Positions 37,206-46,251 of a stretch of DNA of 64,000 nucleotides are shown one piece after another. Position 1 is the first letter of the stretch. Each line of letters starts with the position of its first letter. This DNA is from Lysobacter sp. (GTDB lineage Bacteria; Pseudomonadota; Gammaproteobacteria; Xanthomonadales; Xanthomonadaceae): NCBI GenBank assembly GCA_013141175.1, contig JABFRN010000001.1:3678001-3742000 (forward strand), in the 5' to 3' direction. Made by a program: the position numbers and the translations under genes. The notes under the pieces were generated by a model. That model worked only from the letters and a program-made list of their open reading frames with translations, did not search any database and was not told the DNA's origin.

Positions 37206-37835
37206 TCAGTTGATCTTGCCGGCCTTGAAACCTGCCGAAGCGAAGCGGATCAGTTCCTGTGCGGCGCGCTGGCGATGCGCGGTTTCGGCGACGCCGCTCG
37301 GGCGTTTGATCATGCCGAAGTCGGCCATGGCGTAGGTCAGGGACCCGGCCAGGAAGTCGAGTCGCCAGTACAACTCTTCCTTGCTCAGGCCGGGCATGCA
37401 GCCGGAAATGGCCTTGGCGAACTCGCGCAGCACGTGCCCGTACTGTTCCGACAGGAACCGGCGCAGGCCGTCGTTCTTCTCGGCGTAGGCGCGGGCGATC
37501 ACGCGGATGAAAGCGCCGCCGCCGTGGCGGTCCTGCGCCATCGCCAATGCCGGTTCGACGAAAGCGGCGAGTATCGCGTCGAGGTCCGCCGGATCCGCCG
37601 CGACGGCCGACTGCAATTGCGACAGGCGCTGCGCACTCATTTCGTCCATGCGTCGGCGGAAGACCTCGTTGACGAGATTTTCCTTGCTGCCGAAGTGGTA
37701 GTTGACCGCTGCGATGTTGACGTCGGCCTGGCTGGTGACCTGGCGGAGCGATGTGCCGCCGAACCCGTATTGGGCGAAGAGGGTCTCCGCAGCGTCGAGG
37801 ATCCTTTCCTTGGTCGAGAACTGGGCTTTGCTCAT
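37206..37835 (-). CDS. psrA: TetR-family regulator, PsrA-like
   Basis: A 209-residue repressor with an N-terminal TetR helix-turn-helix (about 8-55: RILDAAETLFAQYGFGGTSLRQVTSQADVNIAAVNYHFGSKENLV) and a C-terminal ligand-binding helical domain like that of PsrA, the fatty-acid-sensing regulator of beta-oxidation in Pseudomonas and Xanthomonas. It is the first gene of the operon it presumably controls, and a perfect PsrA-type operator stands 58 bases upstream of its start. Acyl-CoA or free fatty acid as inducer is by analogy. Confidence 0.88.
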   Translation of the reverse strand: MSKAQFSTKERILDAAETLFAQYGFGGTSLRQVTSQADVNIAAVNYHFGSKENLVNEVFRRRMDEMSAQRLSQLQSAVAADPADLDAILAAFVEPALAMAQDRHGGGAFIRVIARAYAEKNDGLRRFLSEQYGHVLREFAKAISGCMPGLSKEELYWRLDFLAGSLTYAMADFGMIKRPSGVAETAHRQRAAQELIRFASAGFKAGKIN

Positions 37836-37892
37836 GGATCGGTCCGGGTCCGGGGAAGGGCATCGAAAGGCGATTCGCGGCGACTGGCTGAA

Positions 37893-37908
37893 TCAAACGC
37901 TTGTTTGA
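37893..37908. promoter_or_regulatory. PsrA-type operator TCAAAC-GCTT-GTTTGA
   Basis: A perfect 6-base-arm palindrome matching the published PsrA consensus (G/C)AAAC-N2-4-GTTT(G/C), in the space between the TetR gene and ndk. This is the expected spot for autoregulation of the psrA-fadB-fadA operon. Confidence 0.75.
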
Positions 37909-37979
37909 GCCTACACCGAACCGGGCCGGGCTGCAAAACGTGACCGTCGACAAAGGTGCAAGGAGACCACGCGCCGGGT

Positions 37980-38032
37980 TAGAATCCTCTGCAGCCTAAT
38001 CGGCTAAACCCGCGTCCACACGCGGGTTTTTC
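37980..38032 (+). ncRNA. Putative short transcript with intrinsic terminator upstream of ndk
   Basis: TAGAAT at 37980-37985 could be a -10 box. From about 37993 two abutting hairpins follow: AGCC-TAATC-GGCT (37993-38005), then AAACCCGCGT-CCAC-ACGCGGGTTT (38006-38029) with a T-tract. It is on the plus strand, where no gene precedes it, so the terminator must end a small RNA or a truncated ndk leader. The -35 is weak. Confidence 0.4.
38006..38031 (+). terminator. Intrinsic terminator upstream of ndk
   Basis: A perfect 10-base stem with a 4-base loop and five T residues, 66 bases before the ndk ATG. On the opposite strand it also ends in A/T, but the psrA-side gene is transcribed away from it. 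Confidence 0.8.
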
Positions 38033-38096
38033 CTTCCCCTTCATGTTATCTTTCGGCCGCTCGACTGCAGCCGACTACTCCCCGGAGACTTTTCTC

Positions 38097-38522
38097 ATGG
38101 CGCTGGAGCGCACCATTTCGATCATCAAACCCGATGCCGTCGCCAAGAACGTCATCGGTCAAATCTATTCGCGTTTCGAGCAGGCCGGTCTCACGGTCGT
38201 CGCCGCGAAGATGAAGCATCTCTCGCGCAAGGAAGCCGAAGGCTTCTACGCCGTGCATCGCGAACGCCCGTTCTTCAACGCGCTGGTCGAATTCATGACC
38301 TCGGGCCCGGTGATGATCCAGGTACTGGAAGGCGAGAACGCCGTGCTCAAGAATCGCGAGCTGATGGGCGCCACCAATCCGAAGGAAGCCGCCGCAGGCA
38401 CGATCCGCGCCGACTTCGCTTCCTCGATCGACGCGAACGCCGTGCACGGTTCGGATTCGTTGGAAAACGCAGCGATCGAAACCGCGTATTTCTTCGCGGC
38501 GACGGAACTGTGCCCGCGTTGA
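38097..38522 (+). CDS. ndk: Nucleoside diphosphate kinase
   Basis: A 141-residue enzyme that transfers the gamma-phosphate between NTPs and NDPs. The phospho-acceptor His117 lies in NAVHGSDS, and N-terminal [13 protein letters not shown] is the family signature. The ATG at 38097 is taken because family proteins begin MALERT; the frame extends upstream to 38043 without support. It is followed by rlmN, the usual gamma-proteobacterial order. Confidence 0.96.
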   Translation: MALERTISIIKPDAVAKNVIGQIYSRFEQAGLTVVAAKMKHLSRKEAEGFYAVHRERPFFNALVEFMTSGPVMIQVLEGENAVLKNRELMGATNPKEAAAGTIRADFASSIDANAVHGSDSLENAAIETAYFFAATELCPR

Positions 38523-38526
38523 TGCC

Positions 38527-39708
38527 ATGAACGAGGTCGCGCAAAAGCAGAATCTGCTCGACCTTGATCGCGAAGGTCTGGAGTGCTTCTTCGCCGACAC
38601 GCTCGGCGAGAAGCGCTACCGCGCGCACCAGGTGATGAAGTGGATCCATCACCGGCATGTCACCGACTTCGTCGAGATGACCGATCTCGGCAAAGCGCTC
38701 CGCGCCAAGCTCGAAGCGCACGCTGAAGTGCGCGTGCCGCTGGTCCAGCTCGACAAGCCTTCCGAAGACGGCACCCACAAGTGGCTGCTCGGCATGGACG
38801 GCAAGAATGCGATCGAAACCGTTTACATTCCCGACAAGGGCCGCGGCACGCTGTGCGTGTCCTCGCAGGTCGGCTGCGGTCTGAACTGCCAGTTCTGCTC
38901 CACCGCGACCCAGGGCTTCAACCGCAATCTGTCGACCGCCGAAATCATCGGCCAGGTCTGGGTGGCCGCTCGCCACCTCGGCAACGTTCCGCACAAACAG
39001 CGCAAGCTCACCAATGTCGTGATGATGGGCATGGGCGAGCCGATGCTCAATTTCGACAACGTCGTGCGCGCCATGAGCGTGATGCGCGACGATCTGGGCT
39101 ATGGCCTAGCCAACAAGCGCGTGACCCTGTCGACGGCCGGCGTGGTGCCGATGATCGATCGCCTCGCGGTGGAAAGCGACGTGTCGCTCGCGGTGTCGTT
39201 GCATGCGCCGAACAATGAACTGCGCAGCCAACTGGTGCCGCTCAACAGGAAATATCCGATCGAAGAACTGATGGACGCCTGCGTGCGCTACGCGCTGCGC
39301 AAGAAAGGCACCTCGATCACGTTCGAGTACACGCTGATGAAGGGCGTCAACGATCAGCCGCAGCAGGCGCGCGAACTGGTACGCCTGCTGCGCGCGTTCG
39401 ACAACGCGGTGCAGATGAAGGACGCGGCGAAGGTCAACCTGATCCCGTTCAATCCGTTCCCCGGCACGCGTTTCGAGCGCCCGGACGAGACTGCGATCCG
39501 CGCGTTCCAGAAACAGCTCAACGACGCAGGCATGATCGCGCCGGTCCGCCGCACCCGCGGCGACGACATCGATGCGGCGTGCGGCCAGCTGAAAGGGCAG
39601 GTCGCCGATCGCACCCGGCGCCAAGCCGAATTCAACAAGACGCTCGAATCGCGCGGGGGGCGCGGCGCGGGCGGCAACGAACCGGGGACAGTCCATGCCG
39701 CTGCATGA
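38527..39708 (+). CDS. rlmN: Dual-specificity rRNA/tRNA adenine-C2 methyltransferase
   Basis: A 393-residue radical-SAM enzyme that methylates C2 of A2503 in 23S rRNA and A37 in some tRNAs. The cluster-binding C117-x3-C121-x2-C124 ([12 protein letters not shown]) is present, and a late Cys in the segment DIDAACGQL is the family's resolving/methyl-carrier Cys. It starts 4 bases after ndk. The C-terminal tail is Gly/Arg-rich. Confidence 0.95.
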   Translation: MNEVAQKQNLLDLDREGLECFFADTLGEKRYRAHQVMKWIHHRHVTDFVEMTDLGKALRAKLEAHAEVRVPLVQLDKPSEDGTHKWLLGMDGKNAIETVYIPDKGRGTLCVSSQVGCGLNCQFCSTATQGFNRNLSTAEIIGQVWVAARHLGNVPHKQRKLTNVVMMGMGEPMLNFDNVVRAMSVMRDDLGYGLANKRVTLSTAGVVPMIDRLAVESDVSLAVSLHAPNNELRSQLVPLNRKYPIEELMDACVRYALRKKGTSITFEYTLMKGVNDQPQQARELVRLLRAFDNAVQMKDAAKVNLIPFNPFPGTRFERPDETAIRAFQKQLNDAGMIAPVRRTRGDDIDAACGQLKGQVADRTRRQAEFNKTLESRGGRGAGGNEPGTVHAAA

Positions 39709-39795
39709 CCGGCTGCTCCTCATCCACCGATCCGACGCCTCGGTGGGCGTCGTATTCGCACCAGCAGGACGCTTTGCTTTGGGGAGCAGCACGCA

Positions 39796-40635
39796 ATGAC
39801 ATCCTCCGAGACCGGCATGCCCGAGAGCGCTCGTGGCATCGGTGAACGTCTTCGCCAGACCCGCATCCGTGCCGGCCTGACGCCATCCGAGGTCGGGTCG
39901 CAGCTGAAAATGCCGACCTACGCCATCGAAGCCCTCGAACGCGAGGACTGGGCCCGTATCGGCGCGCCAGTCTTCATCCGGGGACAGTTGCGCAGCTACG
40001 CGCGCTTGCTGGGGCTTCCCGCGGACGCGATTGTCGAAAGTCTCTCGATGCCGATCGATGCCCCGGCCGAACTGGTCCCGCAGACCTACACGCCCAGAAT
40101 GCATCTGGTCGCCGAGCAGACCAAGATGCGTCTGGTGTATGTGGTCCTGACCGCGGCGATCGCAGTGCCGGTGTGGCTGGCGACCCGTTCGCACCTCGAC
40201 AGCGCCGTCGACACGGTGTCGCTCGATGCCGATGCGCCGCTTTCGTTGCCGCAGCAGGGGATGTCACCGAGCGCGACCACACCGCAGCAAGTCGATACCG
40301 CATCGGCTGCTCGGGCGGCACCTCTGGTCGCTTCGATCACGCCGCCGATGCCGCAACGCGCCGTGTCGAACGCGGATCTGTCGGTCACCTTCAGTGGCGA
40401 AAGCTGGGTCCGCGTCAGCGCGCCGGACGGCACCGTGATCGAGCAGACACTGGTCCAGCCCGGACAGCAGCGCGTGTTCAAACCCGGGCAGGTCGGCAAG
40501 GCGGTCCTCGGCAACGCCCAAGCCGTCTCCATGCAGTATCGCGGTCAAGCGATCGACCTGACGCCTTACATCCGAGCGAATGTGCTGCGCTTTACGGTAT
40601 CCTCTGACGGCTCACTCCAGCCGGTCGATCGCTGA
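39796..40635 (+). CDS. rodZ: RodZ-like helix-turn-helix membrane protein
   Basis: A 279-residue protein with an N-terminal Cro/Xre-like HTH domain (about 12-90: GERLRQTRIRAGLTPSEVGSQLKMPTYAIEALE), one membrane helix (about 112-132, LVYVVLTAAIAVPVWLA), a Ser/Pro/Ala linker, and a C-terminal periplasmic beta domain (about 190-270, SVTFSGESWVRVSAPDG). RodZ links MreB filaments to the cell wall machinery and keeps rod shape. GGGGAG stands before the ATG. The position after rlmN fits RodZ, although pilF, usually between them, is absent. Confidence 0.88.
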   Translation: MTSSETGMPESARGIGERLRQTRIRAGLTPSEVGSQLKMPTYAIEALEREDWARIGAPVFIRGQLRSYARLLGLPADAIVESLSMPIDAPAELVPQTYTPRMHLVAEQTKMRLVYVVLTAAIAVPVWLATRSHLDSAVDTVSLDADAPLSLPQQGMSPSATTPQQVDTASAARAAPLVASITPPMPQRAVSNADLSVTFSGESWVRVSAPDGTVIEQTLVQPGQQRVFKPGQVGKAVLGNAQAVSMQYRGQAIDLTPYIRANVLRFTVSSDGSLQPVDR

Positions 40636-40639
40636 GGGG

Positions 40640-40657
40640 GCCCGGCACAGTCCGGGC
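40640..40657 (+). terminator. Hairpin after rodZ
   Basis: GCCCGG-CACAGT-CCGGGC, 5 bases after the rodZ stop. It is followed by about 230 bases of spacer with no gene before yfgM. Confidence 0.45.
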
Positions 40658-40890
40658 TTCCCGCACCTGCCATCCGTGTCGGAGCGATCAGGAAACATCG
40701 CGTCACGCCACCAATCCCGTCGCAGTGCCGATGCTTCTCCATGCACGGCGGCCATTTCCGACGATGGCCGGTTCCGACGGCCGGGATTCAGGCGCCGCTT
40801 GCTACAACGTCGCGGCGATATCGCGGCGCGATGCGTTTCCGCCAAACCCTCCACAGACACCGCCGCACTCAACAGACACGATACCGACCC

Positions 40891-41523
40891 ATGGCGATCG
40901 ACGATCTCCTCGACGAACACGAACAAAGCGAACGCGTACGCACTTGGCTGCGCCAGAATGCCGCCGGCCTCATCGGTGGTGTTGCCCTTGGATTGGCCGC
41001 GATCTACGGCTGGTTCTGGTGGCAGGATCAGGTCAATGCCAAGCGCACGAAGGCCAGCAACGACTACCAGATCGTTGTCGAGCAGATCAGATCCGGCAAT
41101 CTCAAGGAAGCCCAGGCCAAGGCCGGTGCCCTCAAGGAAACCCCGTTCGCCGCGCTTGCGGCGCTTGATCTGGCCAAGGCGCAGGTCGACGGCGGGCAGC
41201 GCGATGCCGCCATCGCCACGCTGCGATCGATCAAGATCGACGACACCGTGATCGCACCGGTGGTTTCGCAGCGTCTCGCCCGGCTGCTGATGGATGCCGG
41301 TAAGAACGAAGAAGCACTGAAATTGCTGACTGGCCTGGACGATGCCGTCGCCCAGGAAGTTCGCGGCGATGCGCTGTTCGCGCTCGGCCGCAAGGACCAG
41401 GCTCGCGATGCCTACACCAAGGCGCTGGCCTTGCTGGATGTCGCGGCGCCGCAGCGCCGACTCGTCGAACTGAAACTGACGCAGGCCGGCGGCACGCCGC
41501 CCAAACCCGAATCCGCCTCTTGA
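40891..41523 (+). CDS. yfgM: YfgM-type membrane-anchored TPR protein
   Basis: A 210-residue protein with one N-terminal membrane helix (about 25-45, AAGLIGGVALGLAAIYGWFWW) and a periplasmic TPR domain. E. coli YfgM (AncA) works with PpiD at the Sec translocon and in envelope stress signalling. The ATG at 40891 is the family start (MAIDDLLDEHEQ). It stands 10 bases upstream of bamB, the conserved partner order. Confidence 0.88.
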   Translation: MAIDDLLDEHEQSERVRTWLRQNAAGLIGGVALGLAAIYGWFWWQDQVNAKRTKASNDYQIVVEQIRSGNLKEAQAKAGALKETPFAALAALDLAKAQVDGGQRDAAIATLRSIKIDDTVIAPVVSQRLARLLMDAGKNEEALKLLTGLDDAVAQEVRGDALFALGRKDQARDAYTKALALLDVAAPQRRLVELKLTQAGGTPPKPESAS

Positions 41524-41551
41524 GCACGTCACATTGAGCAAGCCGAACACG

Positions 41552-42748
41552 ATGAACCCCCATTCGATTTCGCGCGGACGCGTCATGTTCCGCGTCGCCT
41601 TCCTGACCGTCGTGGTCGCGCTGTCCGGTTGCAGTACCGTCAAGGGCTGGTTCGAGATCGGCGACAAATCCAAGAAAGCCGCCAGCAAGCCTGCCGAGCT
41701 GACCGAATTCACGCCGTCCACCACCGTCTCGCGCTTGTGGACGGCAAAGGCTGGCAGCGGCGAACCGCGCATCGGCGTTGTCCAGGCACCCACCGTCGCC
41801 GATGGTCGTGTCTACGCGGCAGCCATCGAGGGCGGTGTCCGCGCTTTCGACCTGCAGACCGGCGCCAGCGTATGGCAGTACAAGACCAAGTTGTCCGTCT
41901 CCGGCGGTCCCGGGGCAGGTGAAGGTCTGGTCGTGGTCGGTACGCTGGATGGCGATGTGATCGCGCTGGATGCCGCGACCGGCACCGAGAAATGGACCGC
42001 GAAGGTCAACAGCGAAATCATCGCCGCGCCGACCATCGGCCAGAGCACGGTGCTGGTGCGCTCGAACGATGGTCGCATCACCGCGTTCGACGCAGCCAAC
42101 GGCCAGCGCCGCTGGTTCTGGAACCACGATCTCCCGTCGCTGACCGTCCGCGGCAATGACGCGCCCGTCCTCGGTCCGGGCTTCGTGTTCGTCGGCAACG
42201 ATGACGGCACGCTGGCTGCACTGTCCATCGTCGATGGTCGTCCGCTGTGGGATCAGGCGATCGGTCTGCCCGACGGCCGCACCGAACTCGACCGCATGGC
42301 CGACGTCGACGGCTCGCCGGCGCTCGATGGCGCCACGCTCTTCGCCACCAGTTACAAGAAGCAGACGCTCGCGATCGATGCGCCCAGCGGCCGTCCGCTC
42401 TGGTCGCAGGATCACGGCGGCGCGGGTCGCGTCGGCGTCGCCAGCGATCGCGTGATCGTTGCCGATCCGGCGGGTGTGGTCTGGGCGCTCGACAAGAATG
42501 GCGGCTCGGCGATGTGGCAGCAGGCCGGTCTGGCCCGACGCATGCTGTCCGGCGCTGCGGTGCAGGGCGATTTCGCGGTTGTCGGCGATTACGACGGCTA
42601 TCTGCACTGGCTGCGGCTGGACAACGGCGATTTCGGTGCCCGCGTCCGCGTCGGTCGCGACCCCGTGCGCGCTGCGCCGGTCGTGGTCGATGGCGTGCTG
42701 ATCGTACAGACCGCATCCGGCGATCTCGGTGCCTATCGGCTGCAATAA
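41552..42748 (+). CDS. bamB: Outer-membrane assembly lipoprotein BamB
   Basis: About 398 residues, an eight-bladed PQQ-type beta-propeller lipoprotein of the BAM complex that folds outer-membrane proteins. The signal ends in the lipobox VALSGC. Propeller repeats are visible as AAT(G/N)...W or 'DAATGTEKWTAKV'-type segments from about residue 85 to 395. The start is uncertain: TTG at 41534, ATG at 41552 or ATG at 41585 all leave a working signal peptide; 41552 is a middle choice. Confidence 0.93.
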   Translation: MNPHSISRGRVMFRVAFLTVVVALSGCSTVKGWFEIGDKSKKAASKPAELTEFTPSTTVSRLWTAKAGSGEPRIGVVQAPTVADGRVYAAAIEGGVRAFDLQTGASVWQYKTKLSVSGGPGAGEGLVVVGTLDGDVIALDAATGTEKWTAKVNSEIIAAPTIGQSTVLVRSNDGRITAFDAANGQRRWFWNHDLPSLTVRGNDAPVLGPGFVFVGNDDGTLAALSIVDGRPLWDQAIGLPDGRTELDRMADVDGSPALDGATLFATSYKKQTLAIDAPSGRPLWSQDHGGAGRVGVASDRVIVADPAGVVWALDKNGGSAMWQQAGLARRMLSGAAVQGDFAVVGDYDGYLHWLRLDNGDFGARVRVGRDPVRAAPVVVDGVLIVQTASGDLGAYRLQ

Positions 42749-42770
42749 CCGGCCCGGATGACATTCTCCA

Positions 42771-42803
42771 GCGGCCCCGGGTAGTCTCACTGCCCGGGGC
42801 CGC
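42771..42803 (+). terminator. Long GC hairpin between bamB and der
   Basis: GCGGCCCCGGG and CCCGGGGCCGC, perfect 11-base arms with an 11-base loop, then CTGTTTC. It lies 22 bases after the bamB stop. Confidence 0.6.
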
Positions 42804-42851
42804 CTGTTTCATGCTTCCCTATCCAAACCTCCTCGACTTCGATCCGATCCC

Positions 42852-44267
42852 ATGCTGCCGCTGGTTGCCCTCGTAGGCCGTCCCAATGTCGGTAAATCGA
42901 CGCTCTTCAACGCGTTGACCCGCACCCGCGACGCGCTCGTCCACGACGAGCCGGGCGTGACCCGTGACCGCAATTACGGCGTCTGCCGTCTCGTCGAAGA
43001 CCGGCCGTTCGCGATCGTCGACACCGGCGGCATCGCCGGCGAAAGCACGCATCTGGAAAACGCCGGCCTGGCTGGTGCGACCGCGCGGCAATCGCGCGCC
43101 GCAGCAGAGGAAGCCGATCTCGTCTTGTTCATCGTCGATGGCCGCGAAGGCCCGTCGTCGCTGGACGACGAAATCCTGCGCTGGCTGCGCAAGACCGCAC
43201 GCCCGGTGGTGCTGGTCGTCAACAAGACCGATGGCATCGACGCCCGCGCCGCGCTGGCCGAATTCTCGCGCTACGGCATCGCCGATGTGCTCGCGATCTC
43301 GTCCGCGCACCGGCACGGCATCGATCATCTGCTCGACGATGTGATGGCGCGTCTGCCCGCCGAGGGCGACTCCGCAATCCTGGACAACGATCCCGAGCGC
43401 GTGCGTATCGCCTTCGTCGGTCGCCCCAATGTCGGCAAGTCGACGCTGGTGAATCGCATGCTCGGCGAAGAGCGGATGATCGCGTCCGAAGTGCCGGGCA
43501 CCACCCGTGACTCGATCGCCGTCGATCTGGAGCGCGATGGCCGCAAATACCGGCTCATCGACACCGCCGGGATCCGGCGCAAGGCGAGGGTGGAGGAAGC
43601 GGTCGAAAAATTCTCGATCGTGAAAACCCTGCAGGCCATCGAGCACTGCCAGGTCGCGGTGATCATGCTCGACGCCACCGAAGGCGTGACCGATCAGGAC
43701 GCCAGCGTGCTCGGCGCGGTGCTCGATGCCGGTCGTGCGCTGGTCGTCGCGGTCAACAAGTGGGATGGCCTGAGCACCTACCAGCGCGAACAGACCGAAG
43801 GCCTGCTGTCGCGCAAGCTGTCGTTCGTGAACTGGGCCGAGGCGGTGCATATCAGCGCCAAGCACGGCTCCGGCCTGCGCGAACTGTTCGCGGCGATCCA
43901 TCGCGCGCATCATTCGGCCACGCGCCAGTTCAGCACCTCGGAAGTCACGGTGGCGATGGAAGTCGCCTACGAAACCAATCCGCCGCCGACGGTTCGCGGC
44001 CACGTGTCGAAAATGCGTTTCGCGCATCCGGGCGGCGACATGCCGCCGACCTTCGTCGTCCACGGCTCGCGCTTGCGCAGTTTGCCGGAGAGCTATCGGC
44101 GCTATCTGGAAAACTTCTTCCGCAAACGTTTCAAACTGGTCGGTACCCCGGTGCGTTTCGTGTTCAAGGAAGGCGAGAATCCGTACAAGGACAAGAAGAA
44201 CGTCCTGACCGAAGGCCAGCAAGCCAAACGTCGTCGCCTGATGCGGCATGTGAAGAAGAACAAATAG
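42852..44267 (+). CDS. der: Ribosome biogenesis GTPase Der (EngA)
   Basis: A 471-residue tandem GTPase needed for 50S subunit assembly. Both G domains are complete: G1 motifs GRPNVGKST at about 9-17 and again at about 190, each followed by a DTGGI or DTAGI G3 box and an NKTD or NKWD G4 box. A C-terminal KH-like domain (about 375-455) follows. Its linkage with bamB is conserved across gamma-proteobacteria. Confidence 0.97.
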   Translation: MLPLVALVGRPNVGKSTLFNALTRTRDALVHDEPGVTRDRNYGVCRLVEDRPFAIVDTGGIAGESTHLENAGLAGATARQSRAAAEEADLVLFIVDGREGPSSLDDEILRWLRKTARPVVLVVNKTDGIDARAALAEFSRYGIADVLAISSAHRHGIDHLLDDVMARLPAEGDSAILDNDPERVRIAFVGRPNVGKSTLVNRMLGEERMIASEVPGTTRDSIAVDLERDGRKYRLIDTAGIRRKARVEEAVEKFSIVKTLQAIEHCQVAVIMLDATEGVTDQDASVLGAVLDAGRALVVAVNKWDGLSTYQREQTEGLLSRKLSFVNWAEAVHISAKHGSGLRELFAAIHRAHHSATRQFSTSEVTVAMEVAYETNPPPTVRGHVSKMRFAHPGGDMPPTFVVHGSRLRSLPESYRRYLENFFRKRFKLVGTPVRFVFKEGENPYKDKKNVLTEGQQAKRRRLMRHVKKNK

Positions 44268-44316
44268 AGCGGACTGATCCTCCATCCGGCTGTCGAAAGC
44301 CAGCTCCCCGCGCGAA

Positions 44317-44916
44317 GTGAAAGCTCCCATCTCCCCCGGCGACATCACCCTCGGTCTGCTCGCAGGCGGCAAGGCCTCGCGTCTGGGCGGTATCGACAAG
44401 GCATGGCTCGAACGCGACGGCATGCCGCAGGTCCTGCGCTGGCAACGCCGGTTTTCCGGTGAGGCCGCCGCGTTGCTGGTATCGGCGAATCGCGATCTCG
44501 ACCGCTACGCTGCGCATGGTCTGGCTGCGCTCCCCGACCGCACACCCGACGCAGGCCCGCTCGGTGCGCTCGACACGCTCGCGGCGGCCTGTACGACCCC
44601 TTGGTTGTTCACGCTGCCGGTGGACTTGATCGGGACCAACGATTGTCTCTTGCGCACGCTCGCGAGCCAGCGTGGCGAAGACGGCGCGTTCGCGGTCGAC
44701 GACGATGGCGCGCAGCCGCTGGTGGCGCTGTGGCGTTGCGACGCACTGCTCGTCGCCTGCAAAGAAGCCCTCGTGGCCAACGATTGCGCCATCCATGCGC
44801 TGCAGTCGCGATTGAAGATGACCCGGGTGGTTTTCTCCGGCTTCCGATTCGGTAATCTCAACACCCCGGACGATCTCCACAACGCCGGCATCGCGACGGA
44901 CATCCCATCGACATGA
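44317..44916 (+). CDS. mobA: Molybdenum cofactor guanylyltransferase
   Basis: A 199-residue enzyme that joins GMP to molybdopterin to form the MGD cofactor. The nucleotide-binding signature GLLAGGKASRLGGIDKAWL (about 14-32) and the late DLIGTND-type Asp region are present. It uses a GTG start. Its stop overlaps the moeA ATG by 4 bases, so the two are coupled. Confidence 0.9.
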   Translation: MKAPISPGDITLGLLAGGKASRLGGIDKAWLERDGMPQVLRWQRRFSGEAAALLVSANRDLDRYAAHGLAALPDRTPDAGPLGALDTLAAACTTPWLFTLPVDLIGTNDCLLRTLASQRGEDGAFAVDDDGAQPLVALWRCDALLVACKEALVANDCAIHALQSRLKMTRVVFSGFRFGNLNTPDDLHNAGIATDIPST

Positions 44917-46136
44917 GCTTTCCCACCCGCATCGGTTTCGACGAGGCGCGTCGCATCATCGGCGAAGTCGCCGCACGCCGACGCATGCCCGCAGAGCGTG
45001 TCGCGCTTGCGAAGGCGCACGGGCGGGTGCTCGCGCAGCCGTTGACCGCGCGGTTGCCGCAACCGGGTTTCGACAATTCGGCGATGGATGGTTTCGCGCT
45101 GCGCCATGCCGATCTCGATGCGGAAGGCGAGTCGGCGCTGACGCTGGTCGGCGAGCAGTTCGCAGGCCGGGCGCAGGCGCTGACGGTCGGCGTCGGCGAA
45201 TGCGTGCGTATCACGACCGGCGCGCCATTGCCCGTTGCTGCCGACACCGTCGTGATGAAAGAGAACACCCGGCTCGATGGCGACATCGTGCGCATGCTGC
45301 TGAACCCGCGACCGGGCCAGCATGTCCGCCGCGCAGGCGAGGATGTGCAGGTCGGGGATGCCTTGCTGGCTGCAGGACAGATGCTCACGCCGAGCCGGAT
45401 CGCCTTGGCCGCAGGGCAGGGCATGGATCGCCTCGAAGTCGCGCGTCGGCCGACGGTCGCGGTGTTCACCACGGGCGATGAACTGGTCGAACCCGGATTG
45501 CCGCTGCGGCCGGGCGAGCTGTACAACAGCAATCGCGAACTGTTGATGGGCCTGCTGCGCGCCGACGGCTTCGAGCCCGTCGCGTGGCCGAATCTGATCG
45601 ATGATCCCGCCGCGATCGATGCGGGTCTGCGCCATGCCGGGCATGCCTTCGATGTGGTGATCACCTGCGGCGGCGTGTCCGCAGGCGAGAAGGATCACCT
45701 CCCGGAATTGCTGCAGGCCGAAGGCATCGTGCATTTCTGGAAGGTGCGGATGAAACCCGGCATGCCGGTGCTGTTCGCCGATGGCGGCCGTCTCGGTGAC
45801 GCGCAGTTCCTGTGCCTGCCGGGCAATCCCGTGTCGGTCCTGGCGACGTATCTCACCCTCGGCCGTGCGCTGCTCGATGGCCTGCAGGGGCGAGTCGAAC
45901 CACGACCGCGCTTGCGCGCACGGCTCGACACGGCGTGGCGGAAGACGCACGATCGCCTCGAATTCCTCCGTGGCCGTCTGTCTTGCGACGATGAAGGCCG
46001 ACTGCACGTACAGCCCAACCCCGCCGACGGCTCGCATCGCATGCGTGCCGCCGCCGACAGCGATGCGTTGATCGTGCTGGCTGAAGGCGAGCAGAGGCTG
46101 GAGGCGGGGAGTGCGGTGGATGTGCTGCCGTATTGA
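44913..46136 (+). CDS. moeA: Molybdopterin molybdotransferase
   Basis: A 407-residue MoeA, inserting molybdate into adenylated molybdopterin. Recognisable blocks are FDNSAMDGFAL (about 51-61), MKENTRL, the MPT-binding FTTGDELVEPG (about 186-197), the nucleotide region TCGGVSAGEKDHLPELL and LPGNPVSV (about 305-312). It sits between mobA and a ThiF/MoeB gene in a molybdenum cofactor cluster. Confidence 0.94.
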   Translation: MSFPTRIGFDEARRIIGEVAARRRMPAERVALAKAHGRVLAQPLTARLPQPGFDNSAMDGFALRHADLDAEGESALTLVGEQFAGRAQALTVGVGECVRITTGAPLPVAADTVVMKENTRLDGDIVRMLLNPRPGQHVRRAGEDVQVGDALLAAGQMLTPSRIALAAGQGMDRLEVARRPTVAVFTTGDELVEPGLPLRPGELYNSNRELLMGLLRADGFEPVAWPNLIDDPAAIDAGLRHAGHAFDVVITCGGVSAGEKDHLPELLQAEGIVHFWKVRMKPGMPVLFADGGRLGDAQFLCLPGNPVSVLATYLTLGRALLDGLQGRVEPRPRLRARLDTAWRKTHDRLEFLRGRLSCDDEGRLHVQPNPADGSHRMRAAADSDALIVLAEGEQRLEAGSAVDVLPY

Positions 46137-46146
46137 AAACCCTTCC

Positions 46147-46170
46147 TGTCATCCCGAGCGCAGCGAAGGA
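46147..46170. repeat. Short dispersed-type repeat unit
   Basis: TCATCCCGAGCGCAGCGAAG within the 115-base gap before moeB resembles the 'TCATCCCGAGCG.AGCGA.GG' units scattered between genes of many proteobacteria. It is the only copy seen in this window, so the repeat call rests on memory of the motif. Confidence 0.3.
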
Positions 46171-46251
46171 CCTGCTTGATTGCGTCCGGCATCGAGAAAA
46201 AAGCGGGCATTTCTCTGCACTCGCGTCGACCGCATTACACTTCGCGAACCC

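Noticed and set aside
37976-38032. A tRNA or T-box upstream of ndk
   Set aside because: The stems are too short and no cloverleaf, CCA end or T-box sequence is present; a terminator with a small hairpin explains it.
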